A stretch of 58,641 nt of DNA from positions 1 to 58,641 of the forward strand of contig JAGHTI010000018.1 of NCBI GenBank assembly GCA_018065415.1. Direction: 5' to 3'. Shown here one piece after another: positions 28,712 through 38,433 of the stretch. Below the pieces are notes generated by a model, which saw only the letters and a program-made list of their open reading frames with translations, searched no databases and was not told where the DNA came from. The position numbers and the translations under genes were made by a program. Position 1 is the stretch's first letter. Each line of letters starts with the position of its first letter. The stretch is from Candidatus Equicola stercoris (GTDB lineage: Bacteria > Bacteroidota > Bacteroidia > Bacteroidales > Bacteroidaceae).

Positions 28712-29872
28712 ATGAGACGAAAGACAAATGAGGTAATGGTGGGTAATTTGCCTATGGGCGGCAACAATCCTATAAGGGTGCAGAGCATGACGACATGCAG
28801 TACTATGGATACCGAAGGTTGTGTGGCACAGATTAAACGTATCGTAGATGCTGGTGGCGAGTATGTGCGTCTTACTACACAGGGAATTTCTGAAGCTGAA
28901 AATCTTAAAAACATAAAGGAACGGTTGCGTAGTGACGGCTATTCCGTACCTATCATTGCAGATGTACATTTCAATGCTCATGTGGCAGACGTGGCTGCAC
29001 TTTATGCAGACAAGGTGCGTATCAATCCTGGAAATTATGTGGACCCTGCAAGAAAATTCAAACATCTAGAATATAGCGATGAGGAATACGCAGACGAGAT
29101 AAAGAAGATAGAAGAACGTTTTGTTCCATTTTTGAACATATGCAAGGAACATAATACTGCAATAAGGATAGGTGTAAACCATGGCTCCCTAAGCGATAGG
29201 ATAATGAGTCGTTACGGTGACACTCCTGCAGGTATGGTAGAGAGTTGTATGGAGTTCCTACGTATCTGTGTGAAGGAACAATTCTTCAACGTGGTAATAT
29301 CAATAAAGGCAAGTAATACCGTTGTAATGGTGCAGACAGTACGGCTTCTTGTGCAGGAGATGGATAAAGAAGATATGCACTTCCCAATACATCTTGGAGT
29401 TACAGAAGCAGGCGAGGGCGAAGATGGCAGATTGAAATCTGCAGTGGGCATAGGCTCATTATTGTTAGATGGAATCGGCGATACTATTCGTGTGAGCCTT
29501 AGCGAAGAACCTGAAAACGAAATCCCAGTTGCGTATAATATCTTGCAGGCAACTCTTGCCAGAATTACGAAGACAGAGTTTATCTCATGTCCAGGTTGTG
29601 GTAGGACCTTATATGATTTGCAGGGTACCATATCACGGATAAAATCGGCAATAAACAGCAATAAAGATATTTCTGCAAAATCGTTAAAGATAGGCATCAT
29701 GGGGTGCATTGTCAATGGACCTGGCGAGATGGCAGATGCCGACTATGGTTATGTGGGTGCTGGAAGAAACAAGATATCTCTTTATAGGAAAAAGGAATGT
29801 GTCATGAAGAATATACCAGAAGAGGAGGCAGTGGAAAAATTATTTGAACTTATAAATGGAGATATTAAATAA
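28712..29872 (+). CDS. ispG: 4-hydroxy-3-methylbut-2-en-1-yl diphosphate synthase, short form
   Basis: Iron-sulphur enzyme of the non-mevalonate isoprenoid pathway, making HMBPP from MEcPP. The N-terminal TIM-barrel part (for example NPIRVQSMTTCSTMDTEGCV, VRINPGNYVDP and RIGVNHGSLSDRIM) and the C-terminal cluster-binding part both look Bacteroidetes-like. Cluster ligands are Cys293 and Cys296 (CPGC), Cys332 (MGCIVNGPGE) and probably Glu339. At 386 residues it is close to the E. coli form; Bacteroidetes homologues I know are about 600 residues because of a central extra domain, absent here between about 270 and 285. Follows the PAP2-like gene by one base. Confidence 0.94.
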   Translation: MRRKTNEVMVGNLPMGGNNPIRVQSMTTCSTMDTEGCVAQIKRIVDAGGEYVRLTTQGISEAENLKNIKERLRSDGYSVPIIADVHFNAHVADVAALYADKVRINPGNYVDPARKFKHLEYSDEEYADEIKKIEERFVPFLNICKEHNTAIRIGVNHGSLSDRIMSRYGDTPAGMVESCMEFLRICVKEQFFNVVISIKASNTVVMVQTVRLLVQEMDKEDMHFPIHLGVTEAGEGEDGRLKSAVGIGSLLLDGIGDTIRVSLSEEPENEIPVAYNILQATLARITKTEFISCPGCGRTLYDLQGTISRIKSAINSNKDISAKSLKIGIMGCIVNGPGEMADADYGYVGAGRNKISLYRKKECVMKNIPEEEAVEKLFELINGDIK

Positions 29873-29900
29873 TTGACAAAAACCGCAAAACCATATTAGG

Positions 29901-30509
29901 ATGCTGAAACCATTTTTCCATAAAGAATATATAGAAGCAGGATGCGATGAGGCTGGCAGGGGATGTCTGGCAGGAAGTGTGTATGCTGCAGCAGTAATTC
30001 TTCCGCGAGATTATAAAAATGAAATGCTCAATGACTCAAAACAACTGTCTGAAAAAAAACGTTATCTATTGCGTGAAGTAATACAGAAAGACGCTCTTGC
30101 ATGGGCTCTCGGCATAGTGACGGCGGAAGAAATCGATAAGATGAATATCCTCAATGCCAGCATAGAGGCTATGCATAGGGCATTGGCTGCTTTGAAGATG
30201 TGTCCTGAAGCAGTCATTGTTGATGGTAACAGATTCAAACCTTATAAGAATCTTCCTTACAAGACCATTGTGAAAGGTGATGGCAAATATCTTTCGATAG
30301 CAGCGGCCAGCATATTGGCAAAGACATATAGGGATGATTACATGAATGAGATGGCGGAAAAATATCCGTATTATGACTGGGAAAATAATAAAGGGTATCC
30401 TACGCAAAAGCATAGGGATGCTATAAAAAAATATGGTATCTCCCCATTTCATCGCAAAACATTTACTCTTCTGCCTATAGAAGAACTGGAATTGAAGTTT
30501 AATGAATAA
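29901..30509 (+). CDS. rnhB: Ribonuclease HII
   Basis: Cuts the RNA strand of RNA-DNA hybrids and removes misincorporated ribonucleotides from DNA. The 202-residue product has the active-site motif GCDEAGRGCLAG with Asp16 and Glu17, the VIVDGNRF strand with a third acidic residue, and AAASILAKTYRDD with the fourth. The C-terminal PYYDWENNKGYPTQKH segment is characteristic. Normal length. Confidence 0.97.
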   Translation: MLKPFFHKEYIEAGCDEAGRGCLAGSVYAAAVILPRDYKNEMLNDSKQLSEKKRYLLREVIQKDALAWALGIVTAEEIDKMNILNASIEAMHRALAALKMCPEAVIVDGNRFKPYKNLPYKTIVKGDGKYLSIAAASILAKTYRDDYMNEMAEKYPYYDWENNKGYPTQKHRDAIKKYGISPFHRKTFTLLPIEELELKFNE

Positions 30510-30560
30510 TGAATAATTAATAACTATACAATTAGGAAACTAAACAACAAAAATATTATT

Positions 30561-32078
30561 ATGGCAAAAAAAGCATTGTTGATGATCCTCGATGGTTGGG
30601 GAATAGGTAAAAAGGGTGCAGGTGATGTGATCTATAACACGCCGACACCATATCTTGATTATTTATATGCTGTCAGTGCTCATTCTCAGTTGATGGCTTG
30701 TGGAGAAGATGTCGGTCTGCCTGATGGGCAGATGGGAAACTCGGAAGTGGGACATCTCAACATTGGTGCAGGGAGAATAGTGTATCAGGATCTTGTAAAG
30801 ATAAACCGTGCTATCAAAGATGGTAGCATAATGGAGAATCCTGAGATAGTACAGGCTTTCTCTTATGCCAAGGATAACGATAAGTCGGTACATTTCATGG
30901 GACTCACTTCAGATGGTGGTGTACACTCTTCTTTGGAACATCTGTATAAGTTATGTGAGATAAGCAAGAGCTATGGTTTGCACAAAACTTTTATTCATTG
31001 TTTCATGGATGGCCGTGATACGGATCCAAAGAGTGGAAAGGGTTTTATCGAAGACTTGCAGAAGCATGCTAGTGCTAATGATTGCTGTATTGCAAGTATA
31101 GTGGGACGTTTCTATGCTATGGATAGAGACAAGAGATGGGAAAGGATAAAAGAGGCTTATGACCTGCTGGTAAATGGTATTGGTAAGCCGGCTACAGATA
31201 TGGTAAAGGCAGTAGAAGAGAGTTATGCTGATGATGTGACGGATGAATTTATCAAACCTATCAAAAACAGTAGTGTTGATGGTACTATAAAGGAGGGTGA
31301 CGTGATAATATTCTTCAATTATCGCAATGACCGTGCGAAAGAGTTGACGATAGTGCTGACACAGCAGGATATGTTGGAGCAGGGCATGCACACAATAAAA
31401 AATCTTCAGTACTATTGCATGACTCCTTACGATGCTTCCTTTACAGGTGTTCATATACTGTTCCCGAAGAAAGATGTCGAGAATACCCTTGGTGAATATC
31501 TTTCAAGACAAGGTAAGACGCAACTGCATACTGCTGAAACGGAAAAATATGCACACGTAACATTCTTCTTCAATGGTGGACGTGAGGAACCATTCAAGGC
31601 TGAAGACAGAATCCTTGTCCCTTCTCCGAAAGTTGCCACTTATGACCTCAAACCAGAGATGAGTGCATACGAGGTGAAGGATAAACTCGTTGCCGAGATT
31701 AAGAAGGAGAAGTATGATTTCATTGTGGTAAACTTTGCTAATGGTGACATGGTGGGACATACAGGAGTGTATAACGCTATAGCCAAGGCTGTACATGCTG
31801 TTGATAATTGTGTTAAGGAAGTCGTTGAAACTGCAAAGTCGGCTGATTATGAGATTATCATCATTGCCGACCATGGCAATGCAGACAATGCGATAAACGC
31901 TGATGGAACGCCTAATACGGCTCACTCTCTCAACCCTGTACCATTCATATATGTTACTGATAACAATAGTGCAACAGTAAAAGACGGACGTCTGGCAGAT
32001 GTCGCTCCGTCCATACTTCATATAATGGGGCTTCCACAGCCAGAGGATATGACTGGAGAGTGTCTGATATGTCAGTAA
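30561..32078 (+). CDS. gpmI: 2,3-bisphosphoglycerate-independent phosphoglycerate mutase
   Basis: Interconverts 3- and 2-phosphoglycerate in glycolysis using two metal ions. The 505-residue product has the alkaline-phosphatase-like core: LMILDGWG with metal ligand Asp11, the phosphorylated Ser61 in [15 protein letters not shown], the [14 protein letters not shown] loop, and the second metal cluster in [14 protein letters not shown] and [11 protein letters not shown]. Length is normal. Its 3' end overlaps ung. Confidence 0.98.
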   Translation: MAKKALLMILDGWGIGKKGAGDVIYNTPTPYLDYLYAVSAHSQLMACGEDVGLPDGQMGNSEVGHLNIGAGRIVYQDLVKINRAIKDGSIMENPEIVQAFSYAKDNDKSVHFMGLTSDGGVHSSLEHLYKLCEISKSYGLHKTFIHCFMDGRDTDPKSGKGFIEDLQKHASANDCCIASIVGRFYAMDRDKRWERIKEAYDLLVNGIGKPATDMVKAVEESYADDVTDEFIKPIKNSSVDGTIKEGDVIIFFNYRNDRAKELTIVLTQQDMLEQGMHTIKNLQYYCMTPYDASFTGVHILFPKKDVENTLGEYLSRQGKTQLHTAETEKYAHVTFFFNGGREEPFKAEDRILVPSPKVATYDLKPEMSAYEVKDKLVAEIKKEKYDFIVVNFANGDMVGHTGVYNAIAKAVHAVDNCVKEVVETAKSADYEIIIIADHGNADNAINADGTPNTAHSLNPVPFIYVTDNNSATVKDGRLADVAPSILHIMGLPQPEDMTGECLICQ

Positions 32079-32731
32079 AGATTGAACAGAGTTGGAAAGA
32101 ATATTTAGGAGAGGAGTTTGAAAAACCGTATTTCAAACTCTTGACGGATTTTGTTCGTGATGAATACAAACACCATGTGTGTTATCCACCAGCAAAACTC
32201 ATCTTTAATGCTTTCGACTTATGTCCTTTCAATGAGGTCAAGGTGGTCATCATTGGGCAGGACCCATATCATGAACCGGGGCAGGCACATGGGTTGTGTT
32301 TCTCTGTCAACGACGGAGTTGCCTATCCTCCATCGCTCGTGAACATCTTCAAGGAAATAGAAGACGATATGGGGACGCCTCCGCATAAGACGGGTAACCT
32401 CATCTGTTGGGTGCAGCAGGGAGTACTGTTGTTAAATGCAACCCTAACGGTAAGGGCACACATGGCTGGCAGTCATCAGAGGAAAGGATGGGAGGAGTTT
32501 ACTGATGCTGTCATAAAAAAAATCTCCAAGGAACGTGAACATGTTGTCTTTCTTCTTTGGGGTAGTTATGCTCAGAGCAAGTCCGTCTATATAGATACGG
32601 AGAAACATCTTGTGTTAAAGTCAGCACACCCATCACCATTGTCGGCTTACAGGGGTTTCTTTGGTAATAAGCATTTTTCCAAGACAAATGATTATCTCCG
32701 TCAACACGGACAACAACCGATAGAGTGGTAA
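32069..32731 (+). CDS. ung: Uracil-DNA glycosylase
   Basis: Removes uracil from DNA in base-excision repair. The 220-residue product has the catalytic motif [14 protein letters not shown] with Asp65, the uracil-binding [11 protein letters not shown] and the His motif [14 protein letters not shown] chose the ATG at 32069, which overlaps gpmI by ten bases; a GTG at 32060 would add three residues. The next gene starts two bases after the stop. Confidence 0.97.
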   Translation: MSVKIEQSWKEYLGEEFEKPYFKLLTDFVRDEYKHHVCYPPAKLIFNAFDLCPFNEVKVVIIGQDPYHEPGQAHGLCFSVNDGVAYPPSLVNIFKEIEDDMGTPPHKTGNLICWVQQGVLLLNATLTVRAHMAGSHQRKGWEEFTDAVIKKISKEREHVVFLLWGSYAQSKSVYIDTEKHLVLKSAHPSPLSAYRGFFGNKHFSKTNDYLRQHGQQPIEW

Positions 32732-32732
32732 T

Positions 32733-33329
32733 ATGACATATCCTTCATTTATAGAAGTTGGTGACGTCCTGGTATCTATGGATTGTATCACGGAAGAGTT
32801 CTGTTGCGATTTGGATGTCTGCAAGGGGGCTTGTTGCGTCGAAGGCGATGCCGGAGCACCTGTCACCATGGATGAGATAGCAGAGATTGAAGACGCTCTG
32901 GATACGACGTGGAATAACCTGTCCGTTCAGGCACAGTCTGTTATTGACAAACAAGGGGTTGCCTATATAGACCAAACGGGCGAACTCGTTACGAGCATCG
33001 TAAATGGCAAAAATTGTGTTTTTACATGCCACGATAAAGGGTGTTGTCTTTGCATCTTCGATAGCCTGTATCGTCAAGGTAGGTGTGACTTTCAGAAACC
33101 AATCAGTTGTGCCTTGTACCCCATACGGGAAAAGAAACTGCGGAATGGCATCATCGCCTTGAACTACGACCGTTGGGACATCTGCAGATGTGGCAGAGAA
33201 AAAGGTAAAGAAATGCATCTACCATTATATCGGTTCCTGAAAGAACCATTGATAAGGAGATTTGGCAGAGACTGGTATGCAGAACTTGAACTAACCATTG
33301 AAGAGTTAAAGAAACAAGATATGGTATGA
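32733..33329 (+). CDS. DUF3109 family Cys-rich protein
   Basis: Conserved Bacteroidetes protein of unknown function. The 198-residue product has many paired Cys residues: CCDLDVCKGACC near residue 24, CHDKGCCLC near 100, the FQKPISCALYPIR segment and DICRCGREKG. Several of these resemble the Cys pattern of the larger zinc/iron-chelating family of proteins (YkgJ-like), so metal binding is likely. It follows ung by one base. Confidence 0.85.
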   Translation: MTYPSFIEVGDVLVSMDCITEEFCCDLDVCKGACCVEGDAGAPVTMDEIAEIEDALDTTWNNLSVQAQSVIDKQGVAYIDQTGELVTSIVNGKNCVFTCHDKGCCLCIFDSLYRQGRCDFQKPISCALYPIREKKLRNGIIALNYDRWDICRCGREKGKEMHLPLYRFLKEPLIRRFGRDWYAELELTIEELKKQDMV

Positions 33330-33342
33330 AAGGTTAGAAAGA

Positions 33343-33423
33343 GCCTCTCCCCAGCCCTCCCCTCAAGGGAGGGGGCAGAAAGTCTCCCCTTGTGGGGGAG
33401 ATTTAGAGGAGGCCACCCCTTAG
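33343..33423. repeat. GC-rich palindromic intergenic element
   Basis: Two adjacent hairpins: CCCTCCC-CTCAA-GGGAGGG near 33356-33374 and TCTCCCC-TTGT-GGGGGAGA near 33384-33402, followed by AGGAGGCCACCCC. The composition is sharply unlike the AT-rich surroundings. Elements of this type recur between genes in Prevotella/Bacteroidetes genomes; only one copy is in this window. Confidence 0.65.
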
Positions 33424-33446
33424 ACCCTAAAAAACGTAAAATAGTT

Positions 33447-34688
33447 ATGGAAATACTTCTTCAATATGTCTGGAAACACAAGATTCTGCCTTTGCATGAG
33501 TTGCGGACGACAGATGGCAGAATTGTAGAGGTCCTTGATCCGGGATTGCAGAATATCAATGCTGGACCGGATTTTATAAATGCTAAGGTGAAAATTGACG
33601 GTATCCTCTGGGCGGGAAATATTGAAGTGCATGAGCGTTCTTCGCAATGGTACCAACATGGTCATGACAAGGATCCGAAATATGATAATGTGATTCTTCA
33701 TGTTGTGGAACGGGCAGATTGTGATGTACTTATACACAACGCTGACACCCTGACTCAATTGGAATTAAAAGTTCCGGAGAAAATAAAAGCTGATTATGAC
33801 ACTCTTCTGTTGACGGATAAGTTTCCTCCATGTTATGAAAAAATACCATCTCTGTCTGACATTATGATGCATAGTTGGCTTGCCGCTTTGCAGACGGAAC
33901 GATTGGAACAAAAGACATCTCACATTCTTAAAACAGCCGAAAGATGCATCTTCGATTGGGAAAAAACATATTTTGTCACATTAGCACGAAACTTTGGATT
34001 TGGCATCAATGGTGATGTCTTTGAGGAGTGGGCATCAAATATCAACCTATCCACACTTGCTCATCAAAAAGACAATCTTATGCAGATAGAGGCAATGTTC
34101 TTCGGACAGGCAGGGTTGTTGGAGAAAGGTTCTTGCGGACATGATGAAGGGTATGTGGAGAAATTAAAACAAGAGTATAAATATCTGTCGGAAAAATGGG
34201 GACTTTTACAGATAGATGGCAATAAATGGAATTTCATGAGAACGCATCCTCAGAATTTCCCTAATATACGTATCTCACAGTTGGCAAACTTATATTGTGA
34301 TGATAAGATAAGTATTGTAAGATTAATGGAATGCACTGATGCAAATGATCTAAAAAATCTATTCAATACTCATATCACTGCCCAATGGGGTACTCCATGT
34401 TATAATCTTTCTTCATCGTCTATAAATCTTCTTGCTATCAATACTGCTGTGCCAATAATGTTTGCATATGGAAGATATAGAGGCGATGAGTTTTTGTGTG
34501 ACAAAGCATTAGCTTTACTTGAGACATTGAAATCGGAAGATAATCATATTACAAGGATGTGGAAACTGGCTGGAATAGAATCTAAAACAGCAGGTGATTC
34601 ACAGGCATTGATACAATTGAAAAAAGAATATTGTGATAAAAAAGATTGTCTCCGTTGTAGAATAGGATATGAATACTTAAAAATATGA
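33447..34688 (+). CDS. DUF2851 family protein
   Basis: Conserved Bacteroidetes protein of unknown function. I chose the ATG at 33447 (MEILLQYVWKHK), which matches the usual start; the open frame extends upstream to 33390 only through the GC-rich repeat. The 413-residue product has VLDPGLQNINAGPDFINAKV, then GNIEVHERSSQWYQHGHDKDPKYDNVILHVV, a stretch rich in acidic residues and His that could form a nuclease-like or metal site, and a C-terminal CLRCRIGYEYLK segment. It precedes dprA by three bases. Confidence 0.85.
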   Translation: MEILLQYVWKHKILPLHELRTTDGRIVEVLDPGLQNINAGPDFINAKVKIDGILWAGNIEVHERSSQWYQHGHDKDPKYDNVILHVVERADCDVLIHNADTLTQLELKVPEKIKADYDTLLLTDKFPPCYEKIPSLSDIMMHSWLAALQTERLEQKTSHILKTAERCIFDWEKTYFVTLARNFGFGINGDVFEEWASNINLSTLAHQKDNLMQIEAMFFGQAGLLEKGSCGHDEGYVEKLKQEYKYLSEKWGLLQIDGNKWNFMRTHPQNFPNIRISQLANLYCDDKISIVRLMECTDANDLKNLFNTHITAQWGTPCYNLSSSSINLLAINTAVPIMFAYGRYRGDEFLCDKALALLETLKSEDNHITRMWKLAGIESKTAGDSQALIQLKKEYCDKKDCLRCRIGYEYLKI

Positions 34689-34691
34689 CGT

Positions 34692-35813
34692 ATGAAAGAA
34701 ATTATCTGTACCATAGCATTGACAAGATTATACGGAGTTAGTGCTGCCCAAGTCTTGGAACTATATCGCATCGTTGGTAGTGCATGCCCTATCTTTGAAC
34801 ATAAAGACGATCTTCGCTCTCTTGTTCCTGAAGTGTCTGAACGTATGGCAATGGCAGTGAAGATGAGCAATGAGGCTTTGAAACGTGCGGAAGTGGAATA
34901 TGAGTTTGCAACAAGACACGGCATACAGTGCCTGACATATAACGACACATCTTATCCTTCACGTCTCAGGGAGTGTGCTGATGCCCCGTTGGTTTTATAC
35001 TACAAGGGAACGGCGGAACTCAATCAGTTGAAGGTTGTCAGCATTGTCGGCACTCGTCAGAACACGCAATACGGAAAGGATATCTGTTCCAAATTCATAA
35101 GTACCTTCAAAGATTATCTCTCGAATGTTCTCATCATCAGCGGACTGGCATACGGCACAGATATATGTGCTCACCGTAATGCCATGCGGAATGGCTATGA
35201 TACAGTCGGAGTACTTGCACACGGATTAGATACATTGTATCCTGCTACTCACAGAAAGGAGGCGGATGAAATGTTGCTACATGGCGGATTGATAACGGAA
35301 TATATGTCTGGAATACATGCGGAAAAACCGAACTTCATCGCCAGAAACAGGATCATCGCTGGTATGAGCGATGCAACGGTCGTTATTGAGAGTGCAGCTT
35401 TTGGCGGTAGTCTCGTCACCGCAAGTCTTGCTCAAGGATATAATCGTGATGTATTTGCTTTTCCGGGGGCTGTAGATGCACAGTATTCACAAGGGTGCAA
35501 CAATCTTATACGTGATAATGGTGCAATGCTGATAACAAATGCGGAGGACTTTATTCATGCGATGAAATGGGATGATATTAAGGTACTTGAAAAGAAAAAA
35601 ACATTAGGAATAGAACGTTCCTTCTTTCAAGAATTTACACCAGAAGAACAAAGCATTGTTGACATCCTTTCCAAAGAAAATGATATGCAGATCAATGTTC
35701 TCTCTGTAACCAGTACAATGCCAATCGGAAAGTTGACAGCTGTGCTCTTTGAATTAGAGATGAAGGGTGTCATAAAACAGTTGCCTGGAGGCGTTTGTCA
35801 TCTGCTGTCGTAA
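34692..35813 (+). CDS. dprA: DNA-processing protein DprA
   Basis: Binds incoming single-stranded DNA and loads RecA during natural transformation. The 373-residue product has the Rossmann-type core: VSIVGTRQNTQYGKD, NVLIISGLAYGTDICAHRNAM, GVLAHGLDTLYPATHRKEA, FIARNRIIAGMSDATVVIESA and the VFAFPGAVDAQYSQGCNNLI segment, with a C-terminal winged-helix-like domain. It shares a base with the start codon of the next gene, comF, another competence-associated gene. Confidence 0.96.
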   Translation: MKEIICTIALTRLYGVSAAQVLELYRIVGSACPIFEHKDDLRSLVPEVSERMAMAVKMSNEALKRAEVEYEFATRHGIQCLTYNDTSYPSRLRECADAPLVLYYKGTAELNQLKVVSIVGTRQNTQYGKDICSKFISTFKDYLSNVLIISGLAYGTDICAHRNAMRNGYDTVGVLAHGLDTLYPATHRKEADEMLLHGGLITEYMSGIHAEKPNFIARNRIIAGMSDATVVIESAAFGGSLVTASLAQGYNRDVFAFPGAVDAQYSQGCNNLIRDNGAMLITNAEDFIHAMKWDDIKVLEKKKTLGIERSFFQEFTPEEQSIVDILSKENDMQINVLSVTSTMPIGKLTAVLFELEMKGVIKQLPGGVCHLLS

Positions 35814-36547
35814 TGAATATGCTTGAAATATGGGGACGTATTAAAGACATACTGGCACCTCGCCTGTGTGTTGTCTGTGGCAATCGTCTCGATTTTGTGG
35901 AGCATAGTGTGTGTAGTCATTGTTTACACGAACTTCCATACACCTATTATCATCAAAATCCTTATGAGAATCCTCTTGCAAAGCTGTTTTGGAAGAGGAT
36001 AGATATTGAAAAAGCTACATCTTTGTTTTTCTATTATCCCAAAGCGGAGTATGCACAAATCATCTATGATCTCAAATACCATTTCCAACCAGACATAGGT
36101 TATGATATGGGACGTTTTGCAGCAGAATGGATAGGACGTCATCATTTCTTTGATGATATAGATGCAATCATTCCAGTCCCACTGACAAAAGAGCGAATCC
36201 GCAAACGTGGGTATAATCAAAGTGAATTTATTGCAGAAGGAATATCTTCCGTTTGTGCCATACCCGTATGGACTGATTGTGTGGAGAGAATAACATTTAA
36301 CGAAAGCCAAACACGCTTACATCGGGAAAAACGATTTGATAATGTGGAACATGCATTTCGTATTAAAGAAAATTTTCGTGAAACTCATTGTAATTATTTT
36401 TTAGAAGATGGTTCTCGTAAGATTCATGTTCTTCTTGTAGATGATGTTATTACCACTGGTGCTACAATAATCTCTCTTGCATCGGCTATTTCTCATGTTG
36501 GTAATTGTAAGTTTTCGGTCTTTTCTCTTGGTTATACACGGGAATAA
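35813..36547 (+). CDS. ComF family phosphoribosyltransferase-like protein
   Basis: Member of the ComFC family, required for DNA uptake in transformable bacteria. The 244-residue product has an N-terminal four-Cys zinc site (CVVCGNRLDFVEHSVCSHC at about 18-36) and a C-terminal phosphoribosyltransferase fold with VPLTKERIRKRGYNQSE and the PRPP loop HVLLVDDVITTGATI. The start at ATG 35813 overlaps the dprA stop as TAATG; a TTG further upstream is less likely. It pairs with dprA as the two competence-related genes here. Confidence 0.93.
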   Translation: MNMLEIWGRIKDILAPRLCVVCGNRLDFVEHSVCSHCLHELPYTYYHQNPYENPLAKLFWKRIDIEKATSLFFYYPKAEYAQIIYDLKYHFQPDIGYDMGRFAAEWIGRHHFFDDIDAIIPVPLTKERIRKRGYNQSEFIAEGISSVCAIPVWTDCVERITFNESQTRLHREKRFDNVEHAFRIKENFRETHCNYFLEDGSRKIHVLLVDDVITTGATIISLASAISHVGNCKFSVFSLGYTRE

Positions 36548-36591
36548 TACTAACTTCGCACAGTTTTTAATTTTTAATTAAAAAATATATC

Positions 36592-38427
36592 ATGAAAATA
36601 AAAGATTTAGAGCAGGTGGTGGTACGGTTTTCTGGAGATTCCGGTGATGGTATGCAATTGGCGGGTAATATCTTCTCTACTGTATCTGCTACTGTGGGAA
36701 ATGGTATCTCGACCTTTCCTGACTATCCTGCAGATATCCGTGCTCCGCAAGGGTCTCTGACAGGTGTCAGTGGTTTCCAGGTACATATCGGTGAGAGTAG
36801 TGTCTATACTCCGGGTGACGAATGTGACGTGTTGGTGGCTATGAATGCTGCTGCATTGAAAACTCAGTATCGCTATGCGAAACGTGGTGCGTGCATAATC
36901 ATCGATACCGATTGCTTCGGTCCTAAGGACTTGGAAAAGGCTGAGTTCAAGACTGACGACTATCTGGGTGAGATGGGTATTGATGCAGACCGTGTTATCG
37001 CTGCTCCTATCACACAGATGGTTAAGGATTGTCTGGCAGATAGTGGTATGGACAACAAGGCAGTGCTGAAATGCCGCAATATGTTCGCTCTGGGACTGGT
37101 GTGCTGGCTCTTCAATCGCGACCTCAGCATAGCGGAGAACTTTCTAAGGGATAAGTTTGCGAAGAAACCGGAGGTGGCTGAAAACAACATAAAGGTTATC
37201 CATGCTGGATATGATTATGGACATAATACCCACAGCAGTGTTGCCAACACTTATCGTATTGAATCGAAGAACAAGGTTAAAGGTCGTTATATGGACATCA
37301 CTGGTAACAAGGCTACTGCATACGGACTTATGGCTGCTGCAGAAAAGGCTGGTCTGAAACTATATCTCGGTTCTTATCCAATCACTCCAGCTACGGATAT
37401 ATTACATGAGTTGTCGAAACACAAGAGTCTGGGCGTTACCACTGTCCAGTGTGAGGATGAGATTGCCGGCTGTTCGTCTGCTGTGGGCGCTTCTTTCGCC
37501 GGTGCTCTGGCTGTAACATCGACATCTGGCCCGGGCATATGCCTGAAGAGTGAAGCTATGAACCTTGCTGTCATCATGGAACTTCCTCTTGTGGTCATCG
37601 ACGTGCAACGCGGTGGTCCTGCTACGGGATTGCCGACGAAATCAGAACAGACGGATTTGCTACAGGTGCTCTTCGGGCGTAATGGTGAAAGTCCTATGCC
37701 AGTGATTGCGGCTACCAGTCCTGTGGATTGTTTCGATGCAGCATACGATGCTTGTAAGATGGCTCTTGAACACATGACTCCAGTGGTGCTGTTGACAGAT
37801 GGGTATGTAGCTAACGGAAGTGGTGCGTTCAGATTGCCAGACTTGTCAGAATATCCAACGATAACTCCTCCATACGTACCAGAAGAACTCAAGGGACAAT
37901 GGACTCCGTATATGCGTAATGCCGATGGCTCACGCTATTGGGCTGTACCGGGACGTGATGGTTTTGAACATATCCTCGGTGGATTGGAGAAAGATGATAA
38001 GACTGGTGCTATATCTACAGACCCAGACAATCATGATTTGATGACTCGCAAGCGTCAGCAAAAGATTGAAAACATCAGTGTGCCAGATGTGGAGGTACTC
38101 GGCGACAAGGATGATGCTGATCTGCTCATCGTTGGTTTCGGTGGTACATACGGACATCTGCATGCAGCGATGGACGAATTGTTAGCACAAGGCAAGAAGG
38201 TTGCTCTGGCCCATTTCAAATATATCAATCCTCTGCCAAAGAATACAGCGGAGGTGCTGAATAGATACAAGAAGGTGGTTGTGGCAGAGCAGAATATGGG
38301 ACAGTTTGCTGCCTACCTGCGTATGAAGGTGGATGGTTTTGTTCCTTATCAATTCAATCAGGTAAAAGGACAGCCGTTTGTAGTTGCTGAACTTGTTGAC
38401 AATTTTAAAAAATTAATAGAAAAGTAA
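36592..38427 (+). CDS. korA: 2-oxoacid (2-oxoglutarate):ferredoxin oxidoreductase, fused gamma-alpha subunit
   Basis: With korB it converts a 2-oxoacid, CoA and oxidised ferredoxin to acyl-CoA and CO2. The 611-residue product begins with a gamma-type domain (VVVRFSGDSGDGMQLAGN, residues 9-26) followed from about residue 240 by the alpha domain with LYLGSYPITPATDILHELS and the SGPGICLKSEAMNLAVIMELP segment; the C-terminal part carries the LIVGFGGTYGHLHAAM segment. The gamma-alpha fusion is the usual form in Bacteroidetes. Specificity for 2-oxoglutarate is likely by family but not proven by residues I can read. Confidence 0.93.
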   Translation: MKIKDLEQVVVRFSGDSGDGMQLAGNIFSTVSATVGNGISTFPDYPADIRAPQGSLTGVSGFQVHIGESSVYTPGDECDVLVAMNAAALKTQYRYAKRGACIIIDTDCFGPKDLEKAEFKTDDYLGEMGIDADRVIAAPITQMVKDCLADSGMDNKAVLKCRNMFALGLVCWLFNRDLSIAENFLRDKFAKKPEVAENNIKVIHAGYDYGHNTHSSVANTYRIESKNKVKGRYMDITGNKATAYGLMAAAEKAGLKLYLGSYPITPATDILHELSKHKSLGVTTVQCEDEIAGCSSAVGASFAGALAVTSTSGPGICLKSEAMNLAVIMELPLVVIDVQRGGPATGLPTKSEQTDLLQVLFGRNGESPMPVIAATSPVDCFDAAYDACKMALEHMTPVVLLTDGYVANGSGAFRLPDLSEYPTITPPYVPEELKGQWTPYMRNADGSRYWAVPGRDGFEHILGGLEKDDKTGAISTDPDNHDLMTRKRQQKIENISVPDVEVLGDKDDADLLIVGFGGTYGHLHAAMDELLAQGKKVALAHFKYINPLPKNTAEVLNRYKKVVVAEQNMGQFAAYLRMKVDGFVPYQFNQVKGQPFVVAELVDNFKKLIEK

Positions 38428-38433
38428 GTTATT

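Noticed and set aside
33390..33446. Longer DUF2851 product starting at 33390
   Set aside because: The extension is encoded by the GC-rich intergenic repeat; the ATG at 33447 matches the usual family start.
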